In this document: positions 1 through 9,563 of the stretch, piece by piece | Numbering within the stretch: position 1 is the first letter of the stretch | Layout of the letters: each line of letters opens with the position of its first letter | Assembly: GCA_963971305.1 (NCBI GenBank) | Contig: OZ020304.1 | Span: 18,210,103-18,274,102, forward strand | From: Arcuatula senhousia | Lineage: Eukaryota; Mollusca; Bivalvia; Mytilida; Mytilidae | Length of the DNA stretch: 64,000 nucleotides | Direction of reading: 5' to 3' | Translations under genes and position numbers: made by a program | The notes under the pieces: generated by a model | Seen by the model: only the letters and a program-made list of their open reading frames with translations | The model's database searches: none | Told to the model about the DNA's origin: nothing

Positions 1-490
1 TCGCGGTTCTGCAATTGGCCCATGGTCTAAATAAAATGCATATAATTCAAATCCAGCCCTGAAATAGTCACAGACCCCCTTCTTAAACAAGGAACAGAAA
101 ACATCAAAAAGACAAGTACAAACGAAAGCTTTGTCAAAGATTCCTGGCTTAGGACAGGCACATGTAATATGTGCGGGGTTAAACTAGTTTTTTGGGCCCA
201 ACATTCCCCCTATTTATATTCCAAGACAAAGCACAAAAACTAAACACACAATAAAAATCAAATCGATCAAAGTCCAATTCCACTAGAGAGAACCTAAGAC
301 GAAAAACAAGAACAAACAAAAGGACAGTAAAGGAACTCTCTATAGAACATTCGCTGTTACTGACAGCTAGCTGAGAATCATCAATCGACTGATGTAAAAA
401 AATCAAACGTATCGATTTTAAATCCGACACAACACTTCAAACAATAATGATTTAGTGAAGTGTCATCACACAACACAGACACGCTTGATC
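1..490 (+). repeat. Interspersed repeat family A, copy 1
   Basis: Closely matches 27900-28250 in the same orientation and 14246-14640 and 39665-40620 in the opposite one. Shared landmarks are CAATTGGCCCATGGTCTAAA, the stretch CTTGTCAAAGATTCCTGGC-like, and GGGGTTAAACTAGTTTTTTG. It is cut by the window start. No conserved ORF is seen; short open frames in it are not shared between copies. The element class is not recognised. Confidence 0.8.
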
Positions 491-599
491 GCTATAATGC
501 TTAAAAACAAGAGTTAACACTAAAGTATGTCTCGCCTGCCGGCACCATCAGAAACAATTATTCTTTCTTACTTCCACTATATTTTGAATTTACATGGAT

Positions 600-1330
600 T
601 TTCAGTCTCTGAGATCAAAAGATGTTTATAGAACTTAAACATTGCAAATATATGCAATAGAAATAATCAAAATCACTCAACCGGAAAATCAAGGTCAAGG
701 TCAAAAGATGGGGATGCAACTGTGCTAAGCTACTACTTGGGCATATGTATACCAAGTTTCATCAACCTAGGACCTATAGTTCTTGGAGGTGCTCGCAAAA
801 CTTTTCCATTGCTATTATATGTATTGAAAATTGTCAAAGCCACTCAACCGAAAAATCAAGGTCAAGGTCAAAAGATGGGGATGCAACTGTTGTAAGCTAC
901 TACTGGGGCATATGTATACCAAGTTTCATCAACCTAGGACCTATAGTTCTTGAGATATGGAGGTGCTCGCAAAACTTTTCCATTGCTATTATATGTATTG
1001 AAATTTGTCAAAGTCACTCAACCGAAGAATCAAGGTCAAGGTCAAAAGATGGGGATGCAACTGTGGTAAGCTACTACTGCGGCATATGCATACCAAGTTT
1101 CATCAACCTAGGACCTATAGTTTTTGAGATATGGAGGTGCTCGCAAATTTTTTTCATTGCTATTATATGTATTGAAAATTGTCAAAGTCACTCAACCAGA
1201 AAATCAAGGTTAAGGTCAAAAGATGGGGATGCAACTGTGCTAAGCTACTACTGGGTCATATGCATACCAAGTTTCATCAACCCAGACCTATAGTTCTTGA
1301 GATATGGAGGTGCTCATTAAACTTTTCCAA
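600..1330 (+). repeat. Tandem repeat, ~173-bp unit, about four copies
   Basis: The motif GGGGATGCAACTGT recurs near 709, 877, 1051 and 1224, a period of 168-174 bp. The units share TACCAAGTTTCATCAACC and GAGATATGGAGGTGCTC. A 182-codon open frame across the array exists only because the unit lacks stops in that frame; it shows the same ~58 residues repeated and is not regarded as a gene. Confidence 0.85.
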
Positions 1331-1335
1331 AAAGT

Positions 1336-1367
1336 TAACGCCGCCGTCGCCGCCGCCGCCGCCGCCG
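1336..1367 (+). repeat. Imperfect (GCC)n microsatellite
   Basis: A run of GCC/CCG triplets with one GTC interruption closes the tandem array. This is simple sequence with no coding context. Confidence 0.8.
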
Positions 1368-1965
1368 GTAAAGTAACACCTATGTCCCGCTCTGCTTCGC
1401 AGGCGAGACAATGACAATAGTAAAAACGTTTATGGAAGTTTTAAAGCAAGTATCAAGTTATCAATATTTCTGCCAAAAAACACTAAATTCAAAGATTTAA
1501 CCAAGATATTCAATTCATATCCTTTCCGTAATAAATTTTGAAGCCAATTTTTCATTTCTAATGGATAGCAACTTAGAACACAGCGACATGATTTAGAGAA
1601 ATGGATCTGTAATCATAAACCAAAATTTTAATTTAAATGTACTTGGCTTTTGCAAATAGAAAACTTTACACTTTTTCTGCTTTGGTAATCAAAATCATTA
1701 GCGTAATGAGTATACGGGTACAATTTCAAATACATAAAAGATCAATCAAAACACATCAATAATGTTAATGTAAGGCATTCACGTAATGATGTTGCTATAT
1801 TTTAATCTTTCTGTTTATCCTTAGTATAAATCAGATGGACCATAAAATAGTATACAACATAAAACTGTGAAATATTTTTTTTTAATTCTTAAACATGTAG
1901 ATTTATATAATTGAATTTTAGGAATTTAGTTTTCATATAAAGTTAATATGTATGTTTAATAGTAA
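1368..1965. other. AT-rich intergenic stretch, nothing recognised
   Basis: No open frame of note, no splice-supported exon and no recognised repeat were seen here. Confidence 0.5.
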
Positions 1966-2110
1966 ATAATGAGAGGTGGAATGAGTGTACGCGACACAGC
2001 TCACATAACAAGTGGTAAATTAGAAAAAAAAACATAATGAAAAACCGCCAGCAGCCTTCAAAGAGGCAATTGGCCCATGGTCTAAAAATTATGCATATAA
2101 TTAAGTCATT
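1966..2110 (+). repeat. Family A repeat fragment, internally deleted
   Basis: GAGGTGGAATGAGTGTACGC and CAATTGGCCCATGGTCTAAA match the two ends of the family A segment at 27786-27940, with the middle shortened. Confidence 0.65.
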
Positions 2111-2129
2111 TAAGCATAATCCAAAGCTG

Positions 2130-2300
2130 TTTTAAGGAAGCAAAGAGGCACAAATGGGGCATTCGAGTCAAAAGTCCGAATTGGCTACGACAAAACCAGT
2201 AAATAAACACGAACAAGAACAGCACGAAGACACAAATAACACAAAATCAACCGAACAGAATTCAACAACGCAAACTCAACAACGCGAAATCAAGCGACCA
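2130..2300 (-). repeat. 5'-truncated retroelement 3' tail
   Basis: Reads on the minus strand as the tail that follows the reverse-transcriptase fragment at 30815-31612: the landmark order is ...TTGATTTTGTG..., TTCGGACTTTTGACTCGAAT and a terminal GCCTCTTTGCTTC. Only the tail is present. Confidence 0.7.
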
Positions 2301-2552
2301 GTAGAACCAAAAGCAATACGAGAATGACAAGTGAAGATTCACATGCTGTTTAAATATGTCTACTGAGAACAATATATTTTCGTAAAGGAAGAGATTATTT
2401 GGGACGGTCCGTGGATAATCAACATAATGTGCTATTATGATGTGAAAATGCTTGAACCCCCTCCCCTTAAATTCAAAGTAACCTTTTCTTTCACTCACAG
2501 ATTATCAAAACGGAAATTTTATCTGAAGACACAAATTTTCATAATCTAACAC

Positions 2553-2558
2553 TTTATT
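2553..2558 (-). terminator. Canonical poly(A) signal of channel gene 1
   Basis: AATAAA on the minus strand lies about 62 bp past the TAA of the last channel exon, a normal position for a compact 3' UTR. Confidence 0.6.
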
Positions 2559-2619
2559 ACAAATTGTAGCGAAATAAAGAAAACTAGTTGAAACAATATT
2601 TTTTGTCAGACAGTTTCTT

Positions 2620-2844
2620 TTAGTCTGGGTACAAATAATGCGTCCAATATACACAGTTGAATACAAAGAAAACAAAAATGTAAAGAACATTACAAATAAT
2701 GTCAATTCTATACGGAGTCGCCCAGCATAATCCAGGACCCCTTCGCTCCTGTCGCCAATCTGACGTTGAGGTCACAGCAGACTCTGCGTCGTAAGGCTGA
2801 ACCTTTATCTTTTTAGTTCCATTGTGAATTATACTTGATTTAGA
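2620..2844 (-). CDS. Channel gene 1, last exon (TM4 and stop)
   Basis: Begins in phase 0 after TTTTCAG. Encodes a basic linker, then PYRIDIICNVLYIFVFFVFN, then YWTHYLYPD and TAA. The paralogue's last exon has PYRMDKICMVLYLLLFLFFN at the same place. A longer open frame overlaps it in another phase and is a shadow. Confidence 0.85.
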   Translation of the reverse strand, partial: SKSSIIHNGTKKIKVQPYDAESAVTSTSDWRQERRGPGLCWATPYRIDIICNVLYIFVFFVFNCVYWTHYLYPD

Positions 2845-5800
2845 CTGAAAATGTAGAAATTTCGAATTTCATGTATATATTAAGAAGCTTAATATGGATG
2901 CCAATTCTGTAGAATACTATATGTAGCAGCACAAGAAACAAACATTTTAAAGAAAATATAGATTTATACAATTTTTAATTGCCCGAGGTTAGCCCGCTCC
3001 GGCATCAACACTTTTGTGTTGAATATCACATCAAAACTATTGTCTAAGCCCTAAGGTTCTGCCTACCCAAGATATAGGTTGATCTTAGTCGCATCTTTTT
3101 TCCTGTTCAGGATTTCGGGTTTTTTTTCAATCTCTTCATGTTCTGGATATAGTGCCTAGGCTTTTCAATATTTTGGGTAGAGCGCCCCTGATGAGTCTTG
3201 AATAGACGAAACGCGCGTCAGGCGTAGCAAAGTTTATTGTCGGAAACTTTGTTGTAATTTTTATATTACAAACGGTGCATGAAAGAATATCTGTATGACT
3301 TGTGTTTAACCATCCAAAGTTTTGAACTATTTCATGTATTTTAAACGAGATATTTTATATCAAACTACATACACATGCCTTAATTGTTATCATGCATAAA
3401 TGGAAACCGACGTGTGAGTATGTGAGTTTAATTGAGACTTAATGATAACTTTCTTTGTTTGTGAAAAAAAAAAATGATAACTTTCTTTGATTGTGAGAAA
3501 AAAAAGCATGAACAACCGTGGGTGTGTGTAAATTGAGCTATTTATACACCCGCTTCAAAGAAGAGGGGGTATATTGTTTAACCTTTGTCCGTCCGTCCGT
3601 TCGTCCGTAAAAAACACTTTCGTCGCAGTTTTCTAAGCAACTGAAATAGAGGTCTGATAATTTGAATACAGCTTAATCCTATAGTACCATATGGTGTACA
3701 CCGATTTTATGCTCCTAGGTAGTCTACTTCCTGTTTACCAAATACTTTGGTTTTTACACATACATGTAATGGACATAAATGCAAAATTTCAGTCACAGTT
3801 TACCAAGCAACTACATGAGAAAGAGGTCTGATATTTTGTATACAGCTTTATCCTATAGTACCATATGGTCTATACCAATTTTATGCTCATAGGTAGTCTA
3901 CTTCCTGTTTACCGAATACTTAGGTATTTACACATAATAATTACAGGACTTACAAATGTATATAGCGCCTATATAATTGAACAACTACTCTAACCGCTTT
4001 ACATAATACAGATAGAAAGTTAATAAAACTATAAATAAAAAATAAAAAGAAGATAAAAAAGATTATCAGGGATACTAAAACATTTTACTGCAAAATAAAA
4101 TGACTTTAAAACGGAACTTATACAATGTCTAAACCAACTTAAAGTAAAAAATTAAAAATCATAAACCCAGGGAACATAAAAACGTAAAAAGTTAATAACA
4201 TAATGGACATAAATGCAAAATTTCCGTCACAGTTTCCCAAGCAATACATGAGATAGAGGTTTGATATTTTGTATACAGTTTTATCCTATAGTACCATATA
4301 GTATATTCCGGCCTGGGCGCCACAAAACCTAAAAAATACTTAAGTCTGAGAATATTCTTATTTTCAATGGCAACTCCAATCAAAATTTTATAATTTGATG
4401 ACGTCACAATGAGTTAAGAATATTCTCAGGCTAAAGTATTTTTTTTTTAAGTTTTGTGGCGCCGGAGCCCGATGTTATGTTCCTAGGTAGTCTACTTCCT
4501 GTTTACTGAATACTTAGGTTTTTACACAAGGTTCGTAGTTCGATCATCGTCTGGGGTGAAAATTTTATGGACCGATTTTCCGACTCGCTCTTGACACCAT
4601 ATGCGAGGATGGTCTCAAGAAACGATGCTAGTCCTTCGGATGGGACGAAAAAAGGTTTTCCCGTGTATGGGGAGAGCAGTACCCTGTGCACGTTAAAGAC
4701 CCCTTTGTAGAGTTCGATAAGAGTAGGCTCAATTGGGACAGCTACAAAGGCCACACACACTTGCAAACTGCAAACTGGAGAGGGGCTTATAGAAGCATTA
4801 AGCTTGTTTCCCAATCCAGTATAAATAAATGAAATTTAACTAACACGTTTAAAATGTGTTGAAACAAAACGATCAATATAAAAAAAAATGTAATTCAATA
4901 TACATGATATACATGATATACATGTATTAATCACCTTTGCAGATGGAGGCGGGACTATTAAAGTCTTGTTCTGCTGTTTCTTTATAACCCGTCTAACATA
5001 TAAGTTGTGCACCAATAAATATTCAACAAAAGCTAAAATGTTCATACAGAGACAGAAACCATTCCATACTAGCAGAGGTTCCATTTGAACTGTATCAGGA
5101 AAGACAACCATGATGCCAACCATCTGTGTTACCGTGGCAACGAAGGCAACGGAAACGATTCTAATTCGTGCAGAGACTTCCCGTAAGCTCATCCAGAAAC
5201 CGAGCCATAACATGATAACTATGGCTGTGCTTGGCAGATAGACTTGAACGATGAACCCTTTATAGACTTGTTCGATGAATATTGTCGCTAATAGACACGG
5301 TCGTTGAACTGTAAATAAAAATGTTGTGTTGAATTCATGGAATCATATCAAAAATAAAATAAAATAAGAGGTAAAACGCATAAATTCATAAAATAGGCTA
5401 AAATAATTTCAAAATTGTTGTTATTTATAATGCTTTATGGTCATGATGGTGAATTTCAGCTCTCATAAAATTTGAATTGGACATCCTTGCGATTGGTTTT
5501 GAATCGTTTACATTATAAATGCATGTTCATTACGATGATTCAAAGGATCTTATAGTCAGTTAATACAACTTGAACAGAAAAAAAGTGACACTGATATTTT
5601 TGAGAGGAAAACTTAAAATGTTGCCAGGAACCGCCTATTTTGGATAATTGATACACGACAGTATTCTGGTTGTTTTTTATTGTATATTTCAATTTATTGT
5701 TGAATGGTTGATGTATAATTGAACTGCACTCTATTAGTTATTCTTTCCATTGTCTTTCTTTTCACAATCAAGACCTCTATTACATTTAATGAACTCGTAT

Positions 5801-8800
5801 GTTTTCGTGGTTTGCTTATCTTGTGTTATCTTACTATCAGTCGAAGCAGAGTGCCCTTCACACTTGACAGTCTTCACTTCAGCAATTTCAGAAACAAGGG
5901 ACATAAAGTCAGGTGAATATACTATTGGGTAATGCTGAAACCATTCTAAATTCATCTGGTCTACAGTATAAGCATCTAAGAGAAAAAAGGTTCGTTCTTA
6001 TCAATATTTTTCAAAATGGCTGAACTTCATGTCATATAATTTTACATGGGAATCAAAGTAATAAAAGATACTTTACAAGTACTATTTTGTTCAGGGACGT
6101 ACCATTTAACTTGAAAGGGGGAGGGAGCTTGTTTTATTTTGTTTTGCTTAAAGAAATTATTTTTAGAGGCGTCACGACAGAATATTTTCTTTTCATTATT
6201 TATAACATTATTTAATATAGCAGAAATCCGTCTACATATTGCTTTTTACCTCTGCTGCCATAATATTTTTTTCATCAAAAATCAGATTCAAATATATTTT
6301 TAGGCAAAAAACCAAGCCGCCTTCGAGTTAATTGTCGGTCCCTTATGCTATAAATTTTGGCTATAAATTAACCCCTTCGTGCATTTTGTGCTTGTAACAT
6401 CAAGACATGTTTTTTGTTTTCTCTTAGATTTTTTTTTAGTTTGTTTCCTGTTTTGTTTGTTATTTGGCTTTTCTTTGTTTTTATTTCCTCTTATTTCTTA
6501 CTCAGTAAAATTGTACTATACATGCAGTTATGAGAACCTGATTGTTTTCTCTTTTGTCTGTTTTGCTCTGTATCTATTTGTCTTTTCAAATAAACTTTAA
6601 CCAAATACGATTATATTTTTGCATATGATATTGAAAAGATTGTTCCCAAGTTCGATAATTCAATTTCTTTGAAACACATACTTAAAAGAATAATACAATA
6701 CATACTGCTTTGAAATTCTATTGAGCATTGCTCAGGAGTCATTGGTAATTTGAAAAGTCTGATTTTACAGAAAAATGCAGCCACATATCTGAAAAGATTG
6801 AAGGTTGAAACATGCATGTTGACGGAAATCATTATTTTTTTGTTAGCCATTTTAAAAACACACTAAAAAATATTTTAAAAATAAAGAATCTAGTACAGTG
6901 ATTGTAAGTTTGTAAGACAACCCAATTGCGTAATGTATGATCATAACAACAGGAAATATAGTTTAGTTTCTAAATGATACATATACGACCATATACCTTA
7001 CATAAGTGTATGATCTCCCGTCAATATGTACCCTCTCATTCTTCGCCTAGGAAAAATAGCGGCCAATTCTAAATACCAGGCATATGTCACTAGGTATCCA
7101 GAGATCAGTTTCTAGTAATACATGTAAATAAAATAAACAAAACAACCTCATATATAATTTCTAATACATTTTTAAAAGATATATATAATATGTTCAACCG
7201 TAAAATACAATAAATTAATGATACCTCTTTGTCATTCTGAGGGTACCGTTTTCATATATTCGTATAGAATCTGTAGGTTCATAGTTCCAAATACCAGACG
7301 GGATTTCGTTGACAAGATAGATATCTGGTACCCATATGAACTGGAAGTCGACGTCAGATCCGTACATGGTGATAAAGTTTTTGTTTGGCGCTGAACTGTT
7401 TGGATTTATAAACCTATCATCTTGCCATCTTAATGTTATAAAGTAGCCCATTTCTATCATCTATAATATAGAAGAGTCTGTGATTTCATTCCTCGTAAAT
7501 GTAAAACAATATATTTTTTTATTAATTTGCAAGAATGTATTTGCTTGTAAGTGTGTTAATTTGTTTAATTCGAATTTTAACGATTCTCATTGAGTCTAAC
7601 AATTAATAGAAAAAAGGTTTCCTAAATTCTTATAGGAAATAAAACAAGCCAATAGATATTATTTAACTATAACTGCTTCAAAAAAGGGATATACAATTAT
7701 ATAAATGTTCTTGTGCACTCATACATGAAGCTTGATGTGAACTGATTTTGCGCATTTAAACTTGATTTTACGAGAATTTCGCTGTTTTGCAGTTTTCAAA
7801 TATTGTATATTGAATTATGTGCTATAGCAGGCAGGAACCGCTTACTCTTCCGGAGCACCTGAGTTCACTCATGTTACGACTTGAGTTTGCGTTGTTGATT
7901 TCCGTTCAGTTGATTTTGTGTTTCTTCGTGCTGTTCTTGTTCGTGTTCGTCGTTGCCCTTTCGGACTTTTGACACTCGAATGCCCCATTGGTGCCTCTTT
8001 GCCTCTATCTATACATTTATATATTAGGGAACATAAAGCTATAAATACCATTCCCATAGCATCAGCAAAGAACTCATTGAATTCTAACTGCATATTGACT
8101 TCCACGGCAGCCCCTAGAGAAAAATGTAGGATATAATTATTTTAACACCAAAAACAAAATTGGTTTCTTACACATTGACACAGAGTTCATAATGTGAGAG
8201 ATAACCCTAAAAAACATAATCATCCCACAAGGACTTTATTGCTATTTTCAAGCCGGTTAACCAATACGATACTTGCTCTCTGTCTTCATGACCAAACAAG
8301 CATAATGACAGAAAAAAAACTTAAGAAAAAGATTAATAAACAAAAAACAAGATAGTGCCTTGAAAAGCATATAAATATCATATTATCTGATTCCTTATAC
8401 AATGGTTGTTAATTTGATACATGCTATATTTTTTTCATTTTTATAATGTAGTGTTTCATATATTAAAACCTTAACGTGGGTGTCGAATTCCCTTCTTGGC
8501 TCTGGTAGGTTTCAAAACAGTGATTAGCCATTAAATTACTTTTATAAAACAAAATCGCTGTGACCTTTTCTGTAGTGATCAGTGATCATCATGATCATTG
8601 ATCAGTAATCACCGACCTAAAACAAATGCCATTGGGTCTGTTAAACTATGATCAGCAAACACCGGCCTTCTAGCTAAGACTTTTTCCACAGTGATATGTG
8701 GTCATGCAAGCCGAGCTAAAACCATTTAAAAAATAGGTTTAATTGTGCCGGTTTAATCAGCATCTCTTTTTATTTTCTTTTTTTTTTCGTTTTCTGTAAT

Positions 8801-9435
8801 GTATGCTACATTTCACTATAGACCAATATTCCTACCATTATTAACAGGAATGTTTTGATAATCAGGAGTGATTGTAAACCAATGTTGGCTACTGTAAAAG
8901 AAAAAAAATGTTTTGAGAAAGACTTTGATGTTAAGGTTTTTAAAGTCGTTTTATTTGTAATATTGGGGATGTGTTTTTTTTATAATAGTAGTTGATGATT
9001 TTTGCTCACTATTGCTTTTTTATCCTTTTCATTACGTTGACTCAAAACCAGATTAGTTACAGCTCTTTAAATGATTTTTATACTATGTCTAAATGTAAAT
9101 GATAATATACATGTACATTGTGAGATATAAGCAGGTGGCTAAGTAATCTGCATGCCCTACATCATAGTGGATGAAATTTGTTAAACCTTTCTGCAAATTC
9201 AGTACAAGACTTGAAGTGATTGGTTTGTCATGTGTATGCCTTTGTCTGTCTTATTTCGTTGTACACTGAATTGTGTACTTTTCTGGTTATATTGTTTGTT
9301 TGTTTGGGCATAAATATGACTCTAAGATAAGAATACGCCTTTGTTCTTTTACACTCAGTATGGTGGATACGTTGTATAATTATACCTGATACACACGGGC
9401 AAAGCAAGTGTCAAAATTAAACTGTATGTACCCAT
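2620..9435 (-). CDS. Cys-loop ligand-gated ion channel subunit, gene 1 (eight coding exons)
   Basis: Join, in coding order: 9435-9386, 8501-8476, 8113-8049, 7460-7225, 6788-6706, 5975-5835, 5308-4935, 2844-2620. This totals 1200 nt, or 399 aa plus TAA. All introns are GT/AG and all phases agree. Predicted layout: signal peptide (1-17); ligand-binding domain with WQDDR (59-63) and WVPD (90-93); Cys loop C133-X13-C147; a second Cys pair C192/C205 at loop C, as in glycine-type receptors; TM1 218-239 ending in the FW motif; TM2 248-268; TM3 279-302; a short cytoplasmic loop of about 70 residues; TM4 374-394. The length fits the pentameric channel family. Seen but odd: S-A-R before TM2 (usually P-A-R), Arg at 2', Val at 9', and LPMT in the Cys loop where FPMD is usual. 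The family implies a plasma-membrane receptor channel; the A-R pair before TM2 hints at anion selectivity. The ligand is unknown. The first two exons are the least certain. Confidence 0.85.
2985..3245 (+). repeat. Retrozyme-like repeat unit, single copy
   Basis: Same landmarks as the array at 11940-14240: CCCGAGGTTAGCCCGCTCCG, CACTTTTGTGTTG, CCCTAAGGTTCT, and the hammerhead core near its end. It lies antisense to the channel gene. Confidence 0.8.
3182..3225 (+). ncRNA. Hammerhead ribozyme motif
   Basis: CTGATGA, then stem II GTCT-TGAAT-AGAC, then GAAA, a minimal stem III CGCGCG, and the GTC cleavage triplet (predicted cut after 3219). Stem I GCGCCC/AGGCGT has one mismatch next to the core, so activity may be reduced. 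The layout is type I with a very short stem III. Confidence 0.8.
3540..4520 (+). repeat. Pearl-like element with TCCG microsatellite and ~180-bp tandem core
   Basis: Opens with a hairpin (TATACACCC...GGGGGTATA), then a (TCCG)n tract at 3588-3608, then core copies that share CCTATAGTACCATATGGT and TAGTCTACTTCCTGTTTAC near 3665, 3840 and 4270. Unrelated AT-rich DNA (about 3960-4190) separates the second and third copies. The hairpin, microsatellite and tandem-core design is that of pearl/HINE elements of bivalves. Confidence 0.65.
4311..4468. mobile_element. 158-bp MITE nested in the pearl-like core
   Basis: Arms of about 50 bp pair as inverted repeats: GGCGCCACAAAACCTAAAAA on the left against TTTTTAAGTTTTGTGGCGCC on the right, with GAGAATATTCTTA / TAAGAATATTCTC further in. 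It interrupts a core unit whose intact form is seen near 3690 and 3870. CCG flanks both ends, a possible 3-bp target duplication. Confidence 0.75.
4525..4815 (+). repeat. SINE-like conserved block, copy 1
   Basis: Contains GGTTCGTAGTTCGATCA, which resembles a pol III B box, then GATGCTAGTCCTTCGGATGG, GCACGTTAAAGACCCC and TAGAGTTCGATAAGAGTAGG. The same blocks recur at 46551-46770 and, in part, 42862-43075. The 103-codon frame on the opposite strand is not shared by the other copies. Confidence 0.6.
4935..5308 (-). CDS. Channel gene 1, exon 7 (loop C to TM3)
   Basis: Acceptor TTTACAG, donor GCAAAG/GTGATT; 374 nt; starts with two bases of a split codon and ends in phase 0. Encodes the second loop-C Cys (RPC), TM1 (YKGFIVQVYLPSTAIVIMLW), the TM1-TM2 turn FWMSLREVSAR, TM2 and TM3. 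About 70% of residues match the paralogous exon 57943-58346. Confidence 0.93.
5835..5975 (-). CDS. Channel gene 1, exon 6 (beta8-beta9, loop C start)
   Basis: Acceptor CTCTTAG, donor GATA/GTAAG; 141 nt, the same length and phases as 58884-59024 in the paralogue. Both share YT..-MNL-W...-P...SP-F and a single Cys before the next intron. Confidence 0.88.
6706..6788 (-). CDS. Channel gene 1, exon 5 (Cys loop)
   Basis: Acceptor CTTTTCAG, donor AGCA/GTATGT; 83 nt. Encodes the signature disulfide loop: Cys, 13 residues, Cys, followed by SIEFQS. Pro-Met sits in the canonical place, but Leu and Thr replace the usual aromatic residue and Asp around it. Confidence 0.9.
7225..7460 (-). CDS. Channel gene 1, exon 4 (ligand-binding domain)
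   Basis: Acceptor ATTATAG, donor AAAGAG/GTATCA; 236 nt, identical in length to 63706-63941. Carries the family motifs WQDDRF, FIWVPDIY..NE and DSIRIYENGTLRMTKR. Confidence 0.93.
7822..8015 (+). repeat. 5'-truncated retroelement 3' tail in a channel gene intron
   Basis: GCTATAGCAGGCAGGAACCG, CTTACTCTTCCGGAGCACCT, GAGTTCACTC and TTTGCCTCT match the tail following the RT fragment at 31390-31610. It ends only about 35 bp from the donor of exon 3 and lies antisense to the gene. Confidence 0.85.
8049..8113 (-). CDS. Channel gene 1, exon 3 (beta1)
   Basis: Acceptor TCTCTAG, donor GGAATG/GTATTT; 65 nt. Encodes AAVEVNMQLEFNEFFADAMGM, equivalent to the P-V-x-V-x-[VIM] first strand of Cys-loop receptors, and joins the next exon in phase 0. 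Confidence 0.75.
8114..9385 (-). other. Channel gene 1, first two introns
   Basis: AT-rich; apart from the candidate micro-exon at 8476-8501, nothing is recognised. Three TGATCA-type repeats (GTGATCAGTGATCATCATGA) near 8574-8605 are of unknown meaning. Confidence 0.5.
8476..8501 (-). CDS. Channel gene 1, exon 2 (26-nt candidate micro-exon)
   Basis: AG at 8503-8502 and GT at 8475-8474 bracket 26 nt whose phase (1 nt in, 1 nt out) exactly bridges exons 1 and 3, giving AKKGIRHP before beta1. The acceptor has a weak pyrimidine tract, so another exon could be used instead. Confidence 0.4.
9386..9435 (-). CDS. Channel gene 1, exon 1 (start codon and signal peptide)
   Basis: Starts at ATG in an exon preceded by a good acceptor (CATTTTCAG at 9456-9449), implying an upstream non-coding exon. 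Encodes MGTYSLILTLALPVCI, a short hydrophobic leader suited to a signal peptide. The donor is ATCAG/GTATAA. Confidence 0.55.
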
Positions 9436-9554
9436 TTTATTGTTAATCCTGAAAATGAAAGTAAACAAAATCTTGAGTTAGCGTTTTGATATTTTCTGAC
9501 ATTATGTATACAGTTTTTAGGAAATGTAAGAAACATACAAATATAAGTAATTTA

Positions 9555-9563
9555 ATAAATTTT
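9555..9563 (+). repeat. Left target-site duplication of foldback element
   Basis: ATAAATTTT, repeated exactly at 10879-10887 on the other side of the element. Confidence 0.85.

Larger units (their letters stand above)
2845..4934 (-). other. Channel gene 1, last intron: nested repeats
   Basis: This 2.1-kb intron holds a retrozyme-type hammerhead repeat (2985-3245), a pearl-like tandem element (3540-4520), a 158-bp inverted-repeat element inside that array (4311-4468) and a SINE-like block (4525-4815). No coding exon was found in it. Confidence 0.7.

Noticed and set aside
745..1293. 182-codon open frame
   Set aside because: It consists of the same segment repeated with the 173-bp tandem unit and contains no domain; openness follows from the repeat.
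2505..2705. 66-codon minus-strand frame with hydrophobic runs
   Set aside because: It is a phase-shifted shadow of the TM4 exon at 2620-2844.
4503..4814. 103-codon minus-strand frame
   Set aside because: It lies on a SINE-like block; the other copies do not keep the frame.
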